Assembly: GCA_977006965.1 (NCBI GenBank)
Contig: OZ345352.1
Span: forward strand, 1,674,001 to 1,738,000
DNA: 64,000 nucleotides
Reading direction: 5' to 3'
From: Phymatolithon calcareum
Lineage: Eukaryota; Rhodophyta; Florideophyceae; Hapalidiales
In this document: positions 9,701 through 19,680 of the stretch, piece by piece
Position numbering within the stretch: the first letter of the stretch is position 1
Layout of the letters: each line of letters begins with the position of its first letter
The notes under the pieces: generated by a model
What the model saw: the letters and a program-made list of their open reading frames with translations, nothing else
Told to the model about the DNA's origin: nothing
The model's database searches: none
Translations under genes and position numbers: made by a program

Positions 9701-10622
9701 ATGTCTGATCCATTGGAGAATGGAGATTCTAACGTATCGTGCACTATTCGAACGGCGATACCACATTTTTTTTCGACGCTGAAAGGTTTTGCTGGCCAAT
9801 TCAAAGTAGGAGGTCATTCAACCTCCGAAATTTTGTCTGCCAAGTGGTCTTGCGTGTGCCTAACTTGCTGGCGACTCTGCATGACTGCAACTCCTGTTCT
9901 TCTCCTCGTGTTCTCTAAAGGAGCTCTACTGCTCAGGGGAGCGCTGCTCATCTCCGCAGTTTCATTCGCATTGCTTGCTGTATGCTCTTTCACGTCCGAA
10001 GCGCGACCTGGAGCTGCAGAAAAGCTGGCACAATGGGCCATTCCCCTTCATCAGACCAGCTCATCGCTTGCCGTCTATAATCTCGCTATTTGTCCCGGAA
10101 TGGCTATCCGAAAGCGCGTCTATAGCCTGGAACAACCATATCTAAACTTTGGTCTTCGATCTTTTCTCATCAATTCTATTGTACCGTTTCTTCTCTTTGT
10201 CCTCGAAAGGTTCCTCCTTCAAGTGCAAGTAAAGTTTCGGTATTCTTATATTCCGGTTCCAGTCTTTTTGATTACTGCCTTGTCTCTGACAATAAGATCG
10301 AATGATTATCTGGACGAGCTTCCGTTGGTTCTGCTTATCCCGGGCTTTATGGTTGTCGGCTTTCCAATTCTTGCCTCCATTTTTTCGTATGTAACGGTCA
10401 TGATTGCAAATGAAGGTCAACAAGATGCAACCAATGGGGCAGACGTCTCTGCGAGTTCAGCAATACAATGAAATTGATTTTTGGTTCTCGAAGTCAATGC
10501 GAAGACTTAGGAAGTTTGCGGAGGAGACACGCGACGCTGGGGCAGAGCTGGAACTCGAGACTCTGGACTGCATGCTAAAATCGAGCACGCCAACCGATAT
10601 CCAAAACAGGAGTGCCCTCTGA
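9701..10622 (+). CDS. Multi-pass membrane protein, probably two exons
   Basis: The frame starts at ATG 9701. Read without splicing it ends at 10471 (256 residues). A 52-bp GT-AG stretch (10391-10442) can be removed in phase 0. The frame then continues in a charged, helical tail (NEIDFWFSKSMRRLRKF) to a stop at 10622, giving 289 residues. I favour the spliced form because exon 2 reads like protein and the phase fits exactly. Hydrophobic spans lie near residues 62-97, 155-173, 182-197 and 207-230; the cytosolic tail would then be coiled and charged. Family not recognised. Copia-A sits only 100 bp upstream and may have displaced the promoter. Confidence 0.6.
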
Positions 10623-10639
10623 CTAGCCTGGGAACAATA

Positions 10640-10862
10640 AGAAGAACGCAGCGCTAGAAAATTACATTTGCCAAGAATGGTCTACCGCACCAAGCAGTGA
10701 GGATGAAAGAAAGCAGGCACAGAATTCTCTGCGCAAAATGGTTTGTACGTCAGTTTCCAAGAAATCCGCCGAAGTTAATAGAAGAAATGGACAGTAAAGG
10801 AGCATGGGCAGTTGAATATTGAAGAGCATCCTGAGGAAGCCAACATGGACCAAAGCATTGGA
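10640..10862 (+). repeat. LINE-C fragment, copy 1
   Basis: Shares a long, imperfect match with 17395-17800 and 49441-49828, including the block CAGTGAGGATGAAAGAA. In the 17.4-kb copy the sequence can be read as the C-terminal part of a LINE protein. This copy lacks the 3' tail and has stops. Confidence 0.65.
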
Positions 10863-11990
10863 AAAATAACTGCTATTTTAATTATTTAAATTATTGTTCT
10901 AATAATTTATTCCTGATTCGCGCATATTTATTTTATTTCTTGAGATCGTCGTGGTTGCGACAATTATTGTATTTATTTGGAAGCATTATTCACTAGTGAA
11001 CGCCCGACTGAGTCTACGTATTCTTGAAGAGTAATATGACATCAGGGGAAGGTTACCAGGAGAGAATCGCAGATTTTTGTGGTTTCATTTAATTAGCGAA
11101 AAAATAATGGTAATTTTTGAGAAAAACGGCTATCAATTTTGTAAAAGAAAATCAAGTCAGGAACGGAGCGTGCTTGCGGTCGGCGGGGGGTGGGTGCCAA
11201 TAGGATCGTGCAAAAAAAAATTAAATCATACAGAAGTATTACAGTACATGGGGAGGGCGCTAAACATTGTCGCTGGAAGTGGAGAGGCAGCAGCCGGTAA
11301 AGCTTCAGATTCAGCGCGATCTGGAAGACGTGGCAACGTGTGTGCGCATGGTTGGAGATTAAATGGAGGCTTTGCTGAAAATTGCACTGAAAACTTGAGT
11401 GCAATGAGCGCTAGGGTGCCAGAAATAAGATATGACATTGAAAACAAGGTCCGGTGACTCTAAAAGTAGGGTAATTCACACCGGACCAAATCATTAGAGT
11501 CGGAGGACCCTTCACGGACCGTCGTGTGGACCATCGTTGACATGTTGTGTACTCTATACACGACGACAATAACGTAAGGTCCGCGGATCCAGAAAGTTAA
11601 TGTTGCCACGGAATGCATTCTACAGTCTACACAAATAATCTTCGCACTCGGAGCTGACACCACAATCGGACTTTGTAGTTTATGTCGCGGTTTCGCTACC
11701 AGGATCATATGGAGGAATAGTAAGAAGGGCGTGTGCATACAGGAAAATGACAGATCGCTACTTCGTAACCAGCTGTGGACTGCCGATTCCATCAGCACTT
11801 ATTCTAAGTTGTGCATTTCCGGGTAAAGTGGGGGAGTTTTCTCGCCGCACAGGTAGGATGGCGAACCTCCGGTTTGCATGGTTGCAAAACAAACAGAAGC
11901 TTCTGAACATTTTCTTCGAGGGGATATTTGATGATTTTATTTTTGAGAGCTCCCAAAGCCTCACCTTGGAGTAACGGGGCAGCTCTTGCA
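10863..11990. other. No gene seen
   Basis: AT-rich to 11160, then mixed sequence. Short open frames on both strands overlap without domains. The part next to 11990 may be the 3' region of the LINE at 11997-13370, but no clear tail is visible. Confidence 0.4.
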
Positions 11991-11996
11991 TAATCT

Positions 11997-13370
11997 CTAC
12001 GCTATAGTCATCTGGCTGCTCAAAACGTTCTTGATTCGTAATTCTCTCCCAACAAGAGCTCCGGTAAGTCTCTTGCACTCAAACTCAATTTCTGTACTCA
12101 TCTTCGATGACGCTAGAGTACGTTGTAAGGCGACTAGTTCGACCACCGCGGTAATCCCACAGTACGCACCCAACACTGATTTCCTCCAAAGGGGTGCTCG
12201 GTTGAATGTCAACCTTAGGCACCTTAAACGTGTTGTTCTTTCTCCTATGTAAAGGATCCCTGGTAGCTTGCCTTCAATAGGAATCTTCATTGACCTGCCT
12301 TCTTCTTCCTTTTCCCATACCTTAATTGTTTCTTCTCTCCTCGTCTTCTTCGTGACAGATCCCTCCTGGGATTTCTGAAGGGCTTGTCGCAAGTCTTCAT
12401 ACATCTTGAGATATTCAATATCCTTCATTGCTTCCTTTACGTCCTCATCTCTTCCAACGTACTCTTCTGTTTCTTCAAGGCGCTTTTTGTGCCTTACCAG
12501 GCTTAATGCAAACCTTTCTGCTTGATGACGTCTCCTCATCTTTGGTGGTCCCAGTCGGCACAGAACTCGCATTCGGTCCCGGCGGTGTTCGGCATACTTT
12601 CCGAAAACATTTTTGTAGAACAAGCCCTCTGCCGACTCGATTGCCGAGAGCAATCGATTTGTCATTGGAGTAACGTGTAACGCATACTCCCATTTCGGGA
12701 TAATTAGCGACTTAAAGATCCTGATGCATGTCTCCGGTTTGAATCCTCGAACATTCACTCCAAGCTCCCGCAGCTTATGTATGCATCCTGCAGCATTTCG
12801 AACTCTTGCTATGGCCGTGTCATCCGTAACACCCTTGTTATTCATGCTTACCCCAAGATACGAGAGTCTCCAGGCTTGATATAGTTCTCGTCCTGCCAAG
12901 TAAAACGTGTGCTTCTGAAGTCCTTTGTACTTAAGAACTTCGCTTTTTCCTGGTTTTGTGTTCCATTTCATGCCATTTTCGCTTGCCCAACTGGTCGCTA
13001 TATCAAGAAGTTTCTGCATTCCTCGTCCTGTCTTCGCTTGAAGCTGGACATCATCTGCGAACAATTGCACAGGACTTTCTGAAACGTTCCTGTCTGTCTT
13101 GGAGACGGCTTCTGCGAATGTGTCCATGAATATATTGTATAGGCATGGACTAAGCGGGGAACCTTGAGGTACTCCTCGGTCGATGATACACCACGTTTCT
13201 GTCTCGTCTCCAGCTGATGTGACCCACGATGGTTTTAACAGGTACGCAACCATCCTTGCTATCTCTTGGGGAAGTTTCTCCTTCAGCCTCTTCATGAGGA
13301 TATCCCTGGGCACACTATCGTATGCTGCGGATAGGTCAAGAACTGCCATGAACGGATGGCCCTTTTTCAT
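11997..13370 (-). CDS. Non-LTR retrotransposon reverse transcriptase, 5'-truncated
   Basis: A 457-residue open frame on the minus strand. It begins inside the RT domain: LDLSAAYDSVP (first catalytic Asp, D12), GVPQGSPLSP near residues 66-75, and FADD at 104-107. After RT it has the thumb and C-terminal region of a LINE ORF2. The fingers' N-terminal motifs and any endonuclease are absent, and an in-frame stop lies four codons upstream of the first ATG, so the copy is 5'-truncated near 13385. The remaining frame is intact over 1.37 kb. Related LINE pieces occur at 47.9-48.9 and 50.4-53.3 kb. Confidence 0.88.
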   Translation of the reverse strand: MKKGHPFMAVLDLSAAYDSVPRDILMKRLKEKLPQEIARMVAYLLKPSWVTSAGDETETWCIIDRGVPQGSPLSPCLYNIFMDTFAEAVSKTDRNVSESPVQLFADDVQLQAKTGRGMQKLLDIATSWASENGMKWNTKPGKSEVLKYKGLQKHTFYLAGRELYQAWRLSYLGVSMNNKGVTDDTAIARVRNAAGCIHKLRELGVNVRGFKPETCIRIFKSLIIPKWEYALHVTPMTNRLLSAIESAEGLFYKNVFGKYAEHRRDRMRVLCRLGPPKMRRRHQAERFALSLVRHKKRLEETEEYVGRDEDVKEAMKDIEYLKMYEDLRQALQKSQEGSVTKKTRREETIKVWEKEEEGRSMKIPIEGKLPGILYIGERTTRLRCLRLTFNRAPLWRKSVLGAYCGITAVVELVALQRTLASSKMSTEIEFECKRLTGALVGRELRIKNVLSSQMTIA

Positions 13371-13424
13371 TTTTCTTCGAAGCTAACTCAGATGCGCACA
13401 CTTCAAAAACAAATGAAAAAGAAA

Positions 13425-13480
13425 TGAAGATTTTTATTTTAGAGTTTCCAACGCGTCAGCAGACGCTAGGGAAAACGTTG
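13425..13480 (-). repeat. LINE-A-like 3' end
   Basis: GATTTTTATTTTAGAGTTTCC followed by a GCGTCAGCAGACGC-type block matches 63740-63790 and, more loosely, the LINE-A ends at 2260 and 36270. Orientation is minus. The 5' limit of this copy is unclear. Confidence 0.55.
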
Positions 13481-14725
13481 CACTTTCCAGACTTGTGTCT
13501 TCAAGAGCAAATAAGGATTTAAGCGAATGAGGATTTAGGCGGTCAGAACCAGAAGTCAGGGCTTTCGTAATGCTGAGTCTGTGGATGACGAGGAGCGAAT
13601 TATTCCGCCTCCAATTCTCATTTACATATTTCTAACGATGTAAATGCTTTCAGTTATCCACCGTCTTTAAACAGAAGAGGATCACTCTTACGTTGCTTGT
13701 CGTGTGCACGAAAGGGAGCAGGGCAACACGTAAGAGTAGCGCTAAGCAAGGCAATCAAAAATATATTCTGCATTGTCGTGCGTGGACTTGTTTGGTTGGT
13801 ATATTCGTTTGTCAGAAGCGCTATATATCCATACGGTAGTACATTGCGCAGTACAATAGTCTCGCACAATTCAACGCTTCTCGGATCTCACGAACCCTAG
13901 TTAGCACAGTGCATTTCGTTGAGGGCCATACGCTCCACCACACATTTTTTCAAAAAAGTCGGGTCTCTCAACATATAAGCACGAATCTGATCCACATTTC
14001 TTCTCCATTCGCTCGAATGTCTCTCCCCTTTTCCACACGACGGTCTCCTTGAGTTCTGCAACTTTACTTCCGCTTTTTTTGTTGTTGACGTGGTAATCTG
14101 CGATAAAACCCCACCTCCTTCAAGGCGCAGTTCGAACAATTGCTCCAACTCTCTGTCAGTCCTACTTCTTTCTCGCTAACCCACTGCAAGTGGATGTCGC
14201 GCTAGCTTCTGTTTTGCTGCAACAAGTAAGAACGATTCTTTTTTATCAGCGATTGTCACTCACGGATGCATCGCAGTCTTCCACTGCTGTGCGCAGCGTA
14301 TACATCAGTATTCTTTCGGAGGAGTTAGCGATAAAGCACTGCTTTGTGAGCCTCTTTAGGGACGGCAGATTCATCATCACCACTATGCTTGCGAAGGCTT
14401 TCAACTACGGGCGTTGACATCTAACATCTGTAGACCCTTTTCGCGCGACGATCTTCGAAAAAACTATTCCAAATTAGTTCTCCAGTACCCTTAAGGCCCT
14501 TGCAATGATATACGATTAGTTCTCATCTCGCCTTTCTCGATAGAATCTCACCTTCTACTTATACTGACGCGAAATAGTAGTCCGTAGTCAGCAATCTCTC
14601 AGATTATTCACATTAAACATAAAACAATGGAACTGCATTAATGTGAACTGGACCATGTAGGTCTTGGCTGTGCGGTGCATGTATTCAATTCCTTCTGTTG
14701 GACATATAAGAGATGCAATGACTCA
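13481..14725. other. No gene seen
   Basis: Only short overlapping frames of 67-84 codons on both strands, none with a signal or domain. Confidence 0.4.
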
Positions 14726-14910
14726 TCAGGGATTGGGAGCAGTATATTTTCCTGTATTGAAAGGAAGAGGCAAGGATCCAATTTTTATTGCAATAGAGCT
14801 CCGCATGCCAATACTACTGCAATAAGCAACGACTACTGCAGCCAATATGACTACAATAGAACACAGAGTAAGCAACTAAGGCAGGTCACAAAGCCAACAA
14901 ATGCTGCTCT

Positions 14911-15159
14911 TCAGCATCTTCCTCCACCTGTTCTGTTACTCTTGCACTCCGAGCATTTCCTCCACCCAGATCCCTTCTTGAAAGTAACAACTGATGGGGT
15001 GTTCTTGCAGTTTTCATTACGCGGACAAGCATAGACCAAGCACCGAACGTTGGTAGGAGTACATTCACGTTCCCCGCGAGAAGGCAGAATCTTGAACGCA
15101 TCATCGCGTTTTGTCATGAGCGCTTTGACAACGAACTCGGGCTTCGGTTTTCGCGACAT
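14911..15159 (-). CDS. 82-residue Cys-rich (zinc-binding-like) protein
   Basis: Starts at ATG 15159 and ends at 14911. It is basic and has seven cysteines (33, 40, 45, 51, 69, 72, 82). The WRKCSECK segment gives a CxxC knuckle and the other cysteines could complete one or two zinc sites. It lies alone inside the inverted-repeat element at 14726-15493. The family is not recognised. It is too small to be a transposase, so it could be a DNA-binding accessory protein or a captured host gene. Confidence 0.45.
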   Translation of the reverse strand: MSRKPKPEFVVKALMTKRDDAFKILPSRGERECTPTNVRCLVYACPRNENCKNTPSVVTFKKGSGWRKCSECKSNRTGGGRC

Positions 15160-15348
15160 GGTCGAGAAATGATGGTAGCAGGAACAAAGAGGTTTGCAAC
15201 CGTAAGGTGAAATGCTCACAGTCTTGATCAGTATATACAGAATTGTAAAATGGAAGTAAGCTAAATGGCACACGTGAATGGACTGCATTACTTTCAGAGC
15301 CACTGGCGCGGCCGTTCTCAAAATACGTACTTCATAGTTCCAAGAATC

Positions 15349-15415
15349 TGTTCTGTAGCCACCAATACGAAACCAATACAGACGTTCTGTAGCCACCAAT
15401 ACGTAAACCAATACA
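15349..15415 (+). repeat. Two-copy tandem repeat, ~34 bp
   Basis: The unit TTCTGTAGCCACCAATACG is followed by (T)AAACCAATACAGAC and repeated once, with small differences. It lies inside the inverted-repeat element. Confidence 0.8.
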
Positions 15416-15513
15416 GACAGGCCACGCAATATTACTGCAATAGAGCCATGCTAAAATATACTGCCAATTCAATATACTGCTCCCAATGCCTGACAATGAG
15501 ATTAACCGTAATG

Positions 15514-15676
15514 GATTGGATTGGATTTCTGTTTAATTGAAGCTCCCTTTGTCAATTATCATTGCACCTGAGAGACTTTTCGTTGCGCTATAATCCTTCG
15601 CTTACGTTCTCATTTAAGTAGTTTTGTTTTCGGACATTTTCTTTGGACAGTATCAACAGCCATTTCCAGCATTTCT
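15514..15676 (-). mobile_element. SINE-S1 copy A with 14-bp target duplications
   Basis: A 163-bp minus-strand insertion flanked by a perfect 14-bp repeat, GATTAACCGTAATG (15500-15513 and 15677-15690). It ends in a CCAAT-repeat tail (seen as GATTGGATTGGATT on the plus strand). The body matches 38862-39014 in the opposite orientation over ~150 bp. Copy A lacks the tRNA-like head found in copy B, so it is 5'-truncated. Confidence 0.88.
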
Positions 15677-15690
15677 GATTAACCGTAATG

Positions 15691-16006
15691 ATGCACTACA
15701 TAAAAATATTTTCTGTGACAAATTATTCCTCGTTACTTCGTCCATTCGCGGATGCTGAAAAAGCCCTAATCAACAACAGCCATTCACACTCGTACAGTGC
15801 ACCGAACAAAAGATGATTCTCGTCAAAGTGACAGCTCTCGAATGCTATAAAAGGGTGGAGTTCCAGGTTCAGAGCTGTAGAGGCGGCAACGCTGTTCCTT
15901 GAACAAAGCAAGTCCTGCTTACATCAGGTAGTCCTGCGACTGGATCACGGCCTTTCGGTTGAGAATCCTATCGCCATTGCCAGCACTCACCGCTAGGCAC
16001 ACGTGT
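15691..16006. other. No gene seen
   Basis: Spacer between SINE-S1 and the foldback element. Only chance open frames. Confidence 0.4.
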
Positions 16007-16011
16007 AGACA

Positions 16012-16397
16012 GAGGGACCTTCTCGAGAATTCGATTTTTGCCACCGCAGTACCAGTCTGGAAAAGTCGGCAAATCCAGTCCCAAATATTTTCACTAGTAA
16101 TGAGGACGCCGCATAGGTTTGGCGTGGCTGATGTGCTCATCTATGTGACATTTCTTCTCATAACGATTTTTTGTTTTCGGAAGTGGAATTGCTTTTCAAC
16201 CAAACTTTTCGTGATGCTTCAAGTTTTTGCTCAGAAGTGTGCGAAAACATCTGAAGCGAAAATTTGCAAATCAACACTCAGCCACTGAAAACCTATGCCG
16301 CGTCCTCGTAACCAGTCCACGAAATAATGACTGGTAATGAGGACTTTTTTGACTGGGTCTATGCCGCGATTTTGATGAATTCTCAAGAAGGCCCCTC
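16012..16397. mobile_element. Foldback/MITE element FB, copy 1
   Basis: A 386-bp element whose ends are inverted copies starting GAGGGACCTTCTCGAGAATTC (left) and GAGGGGCCTTCTTGAGAATTC (right, complement). The inverted match continues imperfectly for ~100 bp inward. A 5-bp duplication AGACA flanks it (16007-16011, 16398-16402). A second copy lies at 25463-26664. There is no coding capacity, so it must move in trans. It ends 220 bp upstream of the secreted-protein gene. Confidence 0.8.
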
Positions 16398-16617
16398 AGA
16401 CAATATGATAGACGTAGATTAGTTTGTACTCTAATCGCAAGTACTACTAAAGCGAAAAGCAAAGAGACCTCGAAGAGAGAGCTCTTCAACCGTTCCATTT
16501 CTTTTCTCATCCTTCAGTCATCTTGTCCTTTCGTGACACATCTGGTTGTTACAGAGCACTGTATCGAACACAACATTCAAACATCGCCACTCTCTCCGAG
16601 CATAACCACCTCAAAAA

Positions 16618-17130
16618 ATGGCCAAGATCGCCGCTTTCACCATTACTCTCGCCCTTACCGCCATTTTCCTCTCCGATGCAGCATGCTACAACCGCTGCCG
16701 TTTCAACTTCTGTGACAATCGCGCAATTTTCAACATTGGTGTCAAGAACGATGTCCCCTTCACCGGCCCCATTTGCGCCAAGAACGGAACCAGAATCGGT
16801 CATGTTGATTCCACAAGCGAGGCGTACGTCCTTACGGGAAGCTATTTCGTTCTCATCTCCACATGGTCCCCTTGCGGACTCAACCAAAAGTTCTCCCCCA
16901 GCTTCTTCAAGTCCTATGGTATCTACAAGTGCAGCGGAAATCGTTTGGATCTCTCCGGAATCGGACATGAAACCCCGCAGCATAACCAGGCTGAGTTCCT
17001 GAACCACAAGTGCTTCATTGTTCCGTTGACGGCATACCAGGTTCTGGACAAGAAGGGGAATGTCGTGAAGAACGTGCACCCCCTTGGATCTCCTCTTTGT
17101 GACTGCGTTGCCTTCAAGACCATTACTTAA
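16618..17130 (+). CDS. Secreted Cys-rich protein, unknown family
   Basis: 170 residues from an ATG in good context (CTCAAAAAATGGCC). A signal peptide covers about residues 1-21 and is followed directly by cysteines. The mature part has nine cysteines (23, 27, 32, 53, 86, 105, 132, 161, 163), typical of a disulfide-bonded extracellular protein. It has no membrane span. Possible roles, unproven, are a wall or matrix component or an effector-like secreted protein. An AATAAA signal follows ~100 bp after the stop. No intron is needed. Foldback element copy 1 lies in its upstream region. Confidence 0.8.
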   Translation: MAKIAAFTITLALTAIFLSDAACYNRCRFNFCDNRAIFNIGVKNDVPFTGPICAKNGTRIGHVDSTSEAYVLTGSYFVLISTWSPCGLNQKFSPSFFKSYGIYKCSGNRLDLSGIGHETPQHNQAEFLNHKCFIVPLTAYQVLDKKGNVVKNVHPLGSPLCDCVAFKTIT

Positions 17131-17225
17131 GACTGGATAAGTTTTAACAAAGGTGTCAAACTTGCTTGACATTTCCTTGAGATAGATAGACGGCGTTATA
17201 TTGTTCATTTGTTGCTTGATGCGAC

Positions 17226-17234
17226 AAAATAAAT
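17226..17234 (+). terminator. Poly(A) signal of the secreted-protein gene
   Basis: AAATAAATA, about 100 bp past the stop at 17130, in an AT-rich 3' region. Confidence 0.5.
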
Positions 17235-17394
17235 ATTTCGCAACTTTAACTTTCTGAGAGTATGTTTTCACTGGTTGTAACACATCCGCATATATGCACT
17301 TTCACCGTGACCTGTAAAAACGGAAGTAATTGACAAGGGGTATTCGAAACTCTCGACTGGATACGGGAATCAAGCACGACAACTGTCATTCAAG

Positions 17395-17800
17395 ATATAT
17401 CTGGCCTTCGGCGAGTATCGGAGCAGCAAGAAGAGCACCGCATCAGGAAAATTGCGTTCGCCAAGAATAGTATACCGCACCAAGCAGTGAGGATGAAAGA
17501 AAGTAGATGCAGAATTCTTTGCGCAAGGTGGTTTGTTGGCCATTTTGCGAGAAATCCACCGAAGTTAATTGAAGAAATGGGCAGTCAAGTATCATGGGCA
17601 GTTGGAACACTCAACAGAATCCTGAAGAAGCATACATGGACCCCTGCAGAAGAGATTGACCTGGCTAGAGCCATTGACGCCATTCTAGGTAATTCCGATC
17701 AAGGAATCTGAAAATTTTCAATTCTAGTAGAATATGCCTAGAAAGGTGTCAATTTCCTCCATGATACCTTCTCAATAAATCCATTCAATTACGATATCAA
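17395..17800 (+). repeat. LINE-C 3' end, copy 2 (best preserved)
   Basis: Open in the frame of 17487-17711, which reads like the C-terminal domain of a LINE protein ending in ARAIDAILGNSDQGI. An untranslated tail ending CAATAAATCCATTCAATT follows. Copies are at 10640, 49262 (inverted) and 49441. Confidence 0.7.
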
Positions 17801-18470
17801 ATGTTTATTATCCTCTACTTTTTTCGTCGCACGATAGCTCAGGAGAAGAGATATGAAGAGAAAAGCGGAAGGCAGACCAGATAGCAGTGCCCAACCCACA
17901 GAAAAACATAAACCAGCATTGCAAGATTTTATTTTGAGTGCGGTTTCCCCTGGTCCTTGTCCAGAAACTAGCGACTCAGAGCACAAAAGTGGTCTACTGT
18001 ATGTGTTTTTAGAATGTGAGGTGGAGGATGATGACAGCGCAGACGCAGAATACAATAGCAATGGAAGTTGAATGGTACGCTCAGCGGACGTCATCACTGG
18101 AGAGGAAATGAGAGGCATAAATATATCTCCAGTGAAATAGATGAATCTTAAGGAAGGAAGCATCGTTGCTGAACCGTATTCTTCACGTAGGAGACTGCAG
18201 CCCATTGCATTTTTTGTGATGGTCTTGCCGATCGAAATGTTACGTTTTTGCTCAGGAAACGAAGGTTACAGTCGAAAAAGAAACTGCCTGAAATGTTTTC
18301 GTTTCTTTCGTGTTCGGGAAAAAGAAAGAAACCAGGTCCAGTGTCTGTTGTGAAAAATACCTCCAGGATGAAGTGAACACGGAAGCCCACTACATAATCT
18401 AAACGAATAGGCATATATAGCGCACTTATAGAATCGCAATCTTATGTCTGCAATTCGGATAATAGCACTT
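17801..18470. other. No firm gene; possible 72-residue ORF
   Basis: 17853-18071 (+) encodes a hydrophilic 72-residue peptide starting MKRKAEGRPD. It has no recognisable domain and could be chance. Confidence 0.3.
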
Positions 18471-18471
18471 A

Positions 18472-18553
18472 AGTTTTCCTTAAAAAGAAAACTTATTGGT
18501 CTGTCTGTGAGATGTTACTACTGAAAAGTGCTAACATCTCACAGGCATACCAA
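18472..18553. other. Two adjacent hairpins
   Basis: First, a short palindrome at 18472-18493. Second, a 22-bp stem (18496-18517 with 18532-18553, two mismatches, 14-nt loop) built on CTGTGAGATGTTA / TAACATCTCACAG. No ORF overlaps. It could be a small foldback insertion or an RNA hairpin. Confidence 0.6.
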
Positions 18554-18666
18554 TGGCCTCTGTAAGGCTAAAAATAACATATCTCATACCACATCAAACG
18601 TTTAAATATTCGTTATAATATATCTACCTAACGTTAGAAAACTGGAAAAAACGTTTCAACTTGTTG

Positions 18667-18810
18667 ACGTTATTATAAAAAATTGAATCAGTGCTTAAAT
18701 TATCATTGATAGTCGTCTAGTGAAAGAGCAGTGGCCCATTGCCAGTGGGCATCTTTTGCAACGAATGACATTATTATCAACAATTGAATCAATGCTTAAA
18801 TTATCACAGT
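18667..18810 (+). repeat. Direct repeat, ~100-bp period
   Basis: The block around AATTGAATCAGTGCTTAAAT (18684 onward) recurs with few changes about 100 bp later (18785 onward). A small GCCCATTGCCAGTGGGC hairpin lies between the copies. Confidence 0.65.
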
Positions 18811-19267
18811 TCATCTAAGCACGGCGTTTCAAAAATATCTATGCCCATGGGCCGGGCAGTAATTGATCTTACATCACCTGGGCGCGTCCAGTTTACGACG
18901 TATCATAGTGCTTGGTCTGCGCGTTGTCATTGTTTATTTTGGATTGCTGCTCGATAAGTTTAGCGTGATAAGGTCTGTGTCGCACAACAGCACAACACAG
19001 GGTGCGTTGGACTGTCGGGGCGGTGGGCTGTGAGTCTAATATCGGTAATATTATGCATGCAATATGGCTACGTGTGAAAGAAGCTTCTTGCGTTTTTCGT
19101 CCGCCATGTCACCAAAACGAGTCATTCCGGGATTGACTTGATGCACAGCGAAATATTTAGAGTTCCGTACTGCTGCACAAGAGGTCATGGGCTGCAACCC
19201 GGACTGGTCAGCCGAGCACAACGATCATACTTGGCGGTGTCGGCTGCCTGATTTGGACATCAAGTTC
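18811..19267. other. No gene seen
   Basis: Mixed sequence without a supported frame or repeat. Confidence 0.4.
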
Positions 19268-19281
19268 TGAAGGTGGCGTGA

Positions 19282-19666
19282 AGAAGAAGAAAGGTAGATT
19301 TTATTTAAAAGTTACCAACGCATATGCTGAAGCTTGGAGCAACTTTCCTAGTGCCAAGAGGTTTTGGCTGAATTCTGTCTATGGAAGAGTTTCCTTTTTG
19401 TCGGTGTAACGCGATTCAGTGGGGTACAAAAACCCATCTCTGGTCTCAATCGGGACCTCGAGGGGGAAAATTCTCCCCTGTTCTGGGGCACGCTTTGATT
19501 TCAAGTTGCGAGCAGTCCTTACTGGTCCACAGCCTGAAACATGGTTAGGAGCTCGTCGAGTGCTCGCTTAGTCCAGGCCCTGTTCTCTTTGGAGAGTCTG
19601 TCCTTTGCGAGGCCATTTATCACGTCTTCGATGGCATCTTTCCCGTACTGGTCGGTGAACTACATA
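19282..19666 (-). mobile_element. LINE-A 3' end with 14-bp target duplications
   Basis: A 385-bp minus-strand insertion between perfect 14-bp repeats TGAAGGTGGCGTGA (19268-19281, 19667-19680). Its tail is the TTC repeat (GAAGAAGAA on the plus strand). The 5' part encodes the last ~47 residues of a LINE protein ending WTKRALDELLTMFQAVDQ, then the 3' UTR shared with 2122-2300 and 35925-36326. Confidence 0.9.
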
Positions 19667-19680
19667 TGAAGGTGGCGTGA

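Larger units (their letters stand above)
14726..15493. mobile_element. Putative small inverted-repeat element
   Basis: Ends carry 23-bp inverted repeats with one mismatch: TCAGGGATTGGGAGCAGTAT at 14726 onward and its complement at 15471-15493. Sub-terminal ACTGCAATA-like words recur near both ends (about 14775-14870 and 15430-15480), as in transposase-binding regions. It encloses one Cys-rich ORF (14911-15159). No clean target duplication was found, so mobility is inferred from the end structure. Confidence 0.5.

Noticed and set aside
16549-17283. 244-codon minus-strand frame opposite the secreted protein
   Set aside because: The plus strand has a signal peptide, good start context and a poly(A) signal; the minus frame is its shadow.
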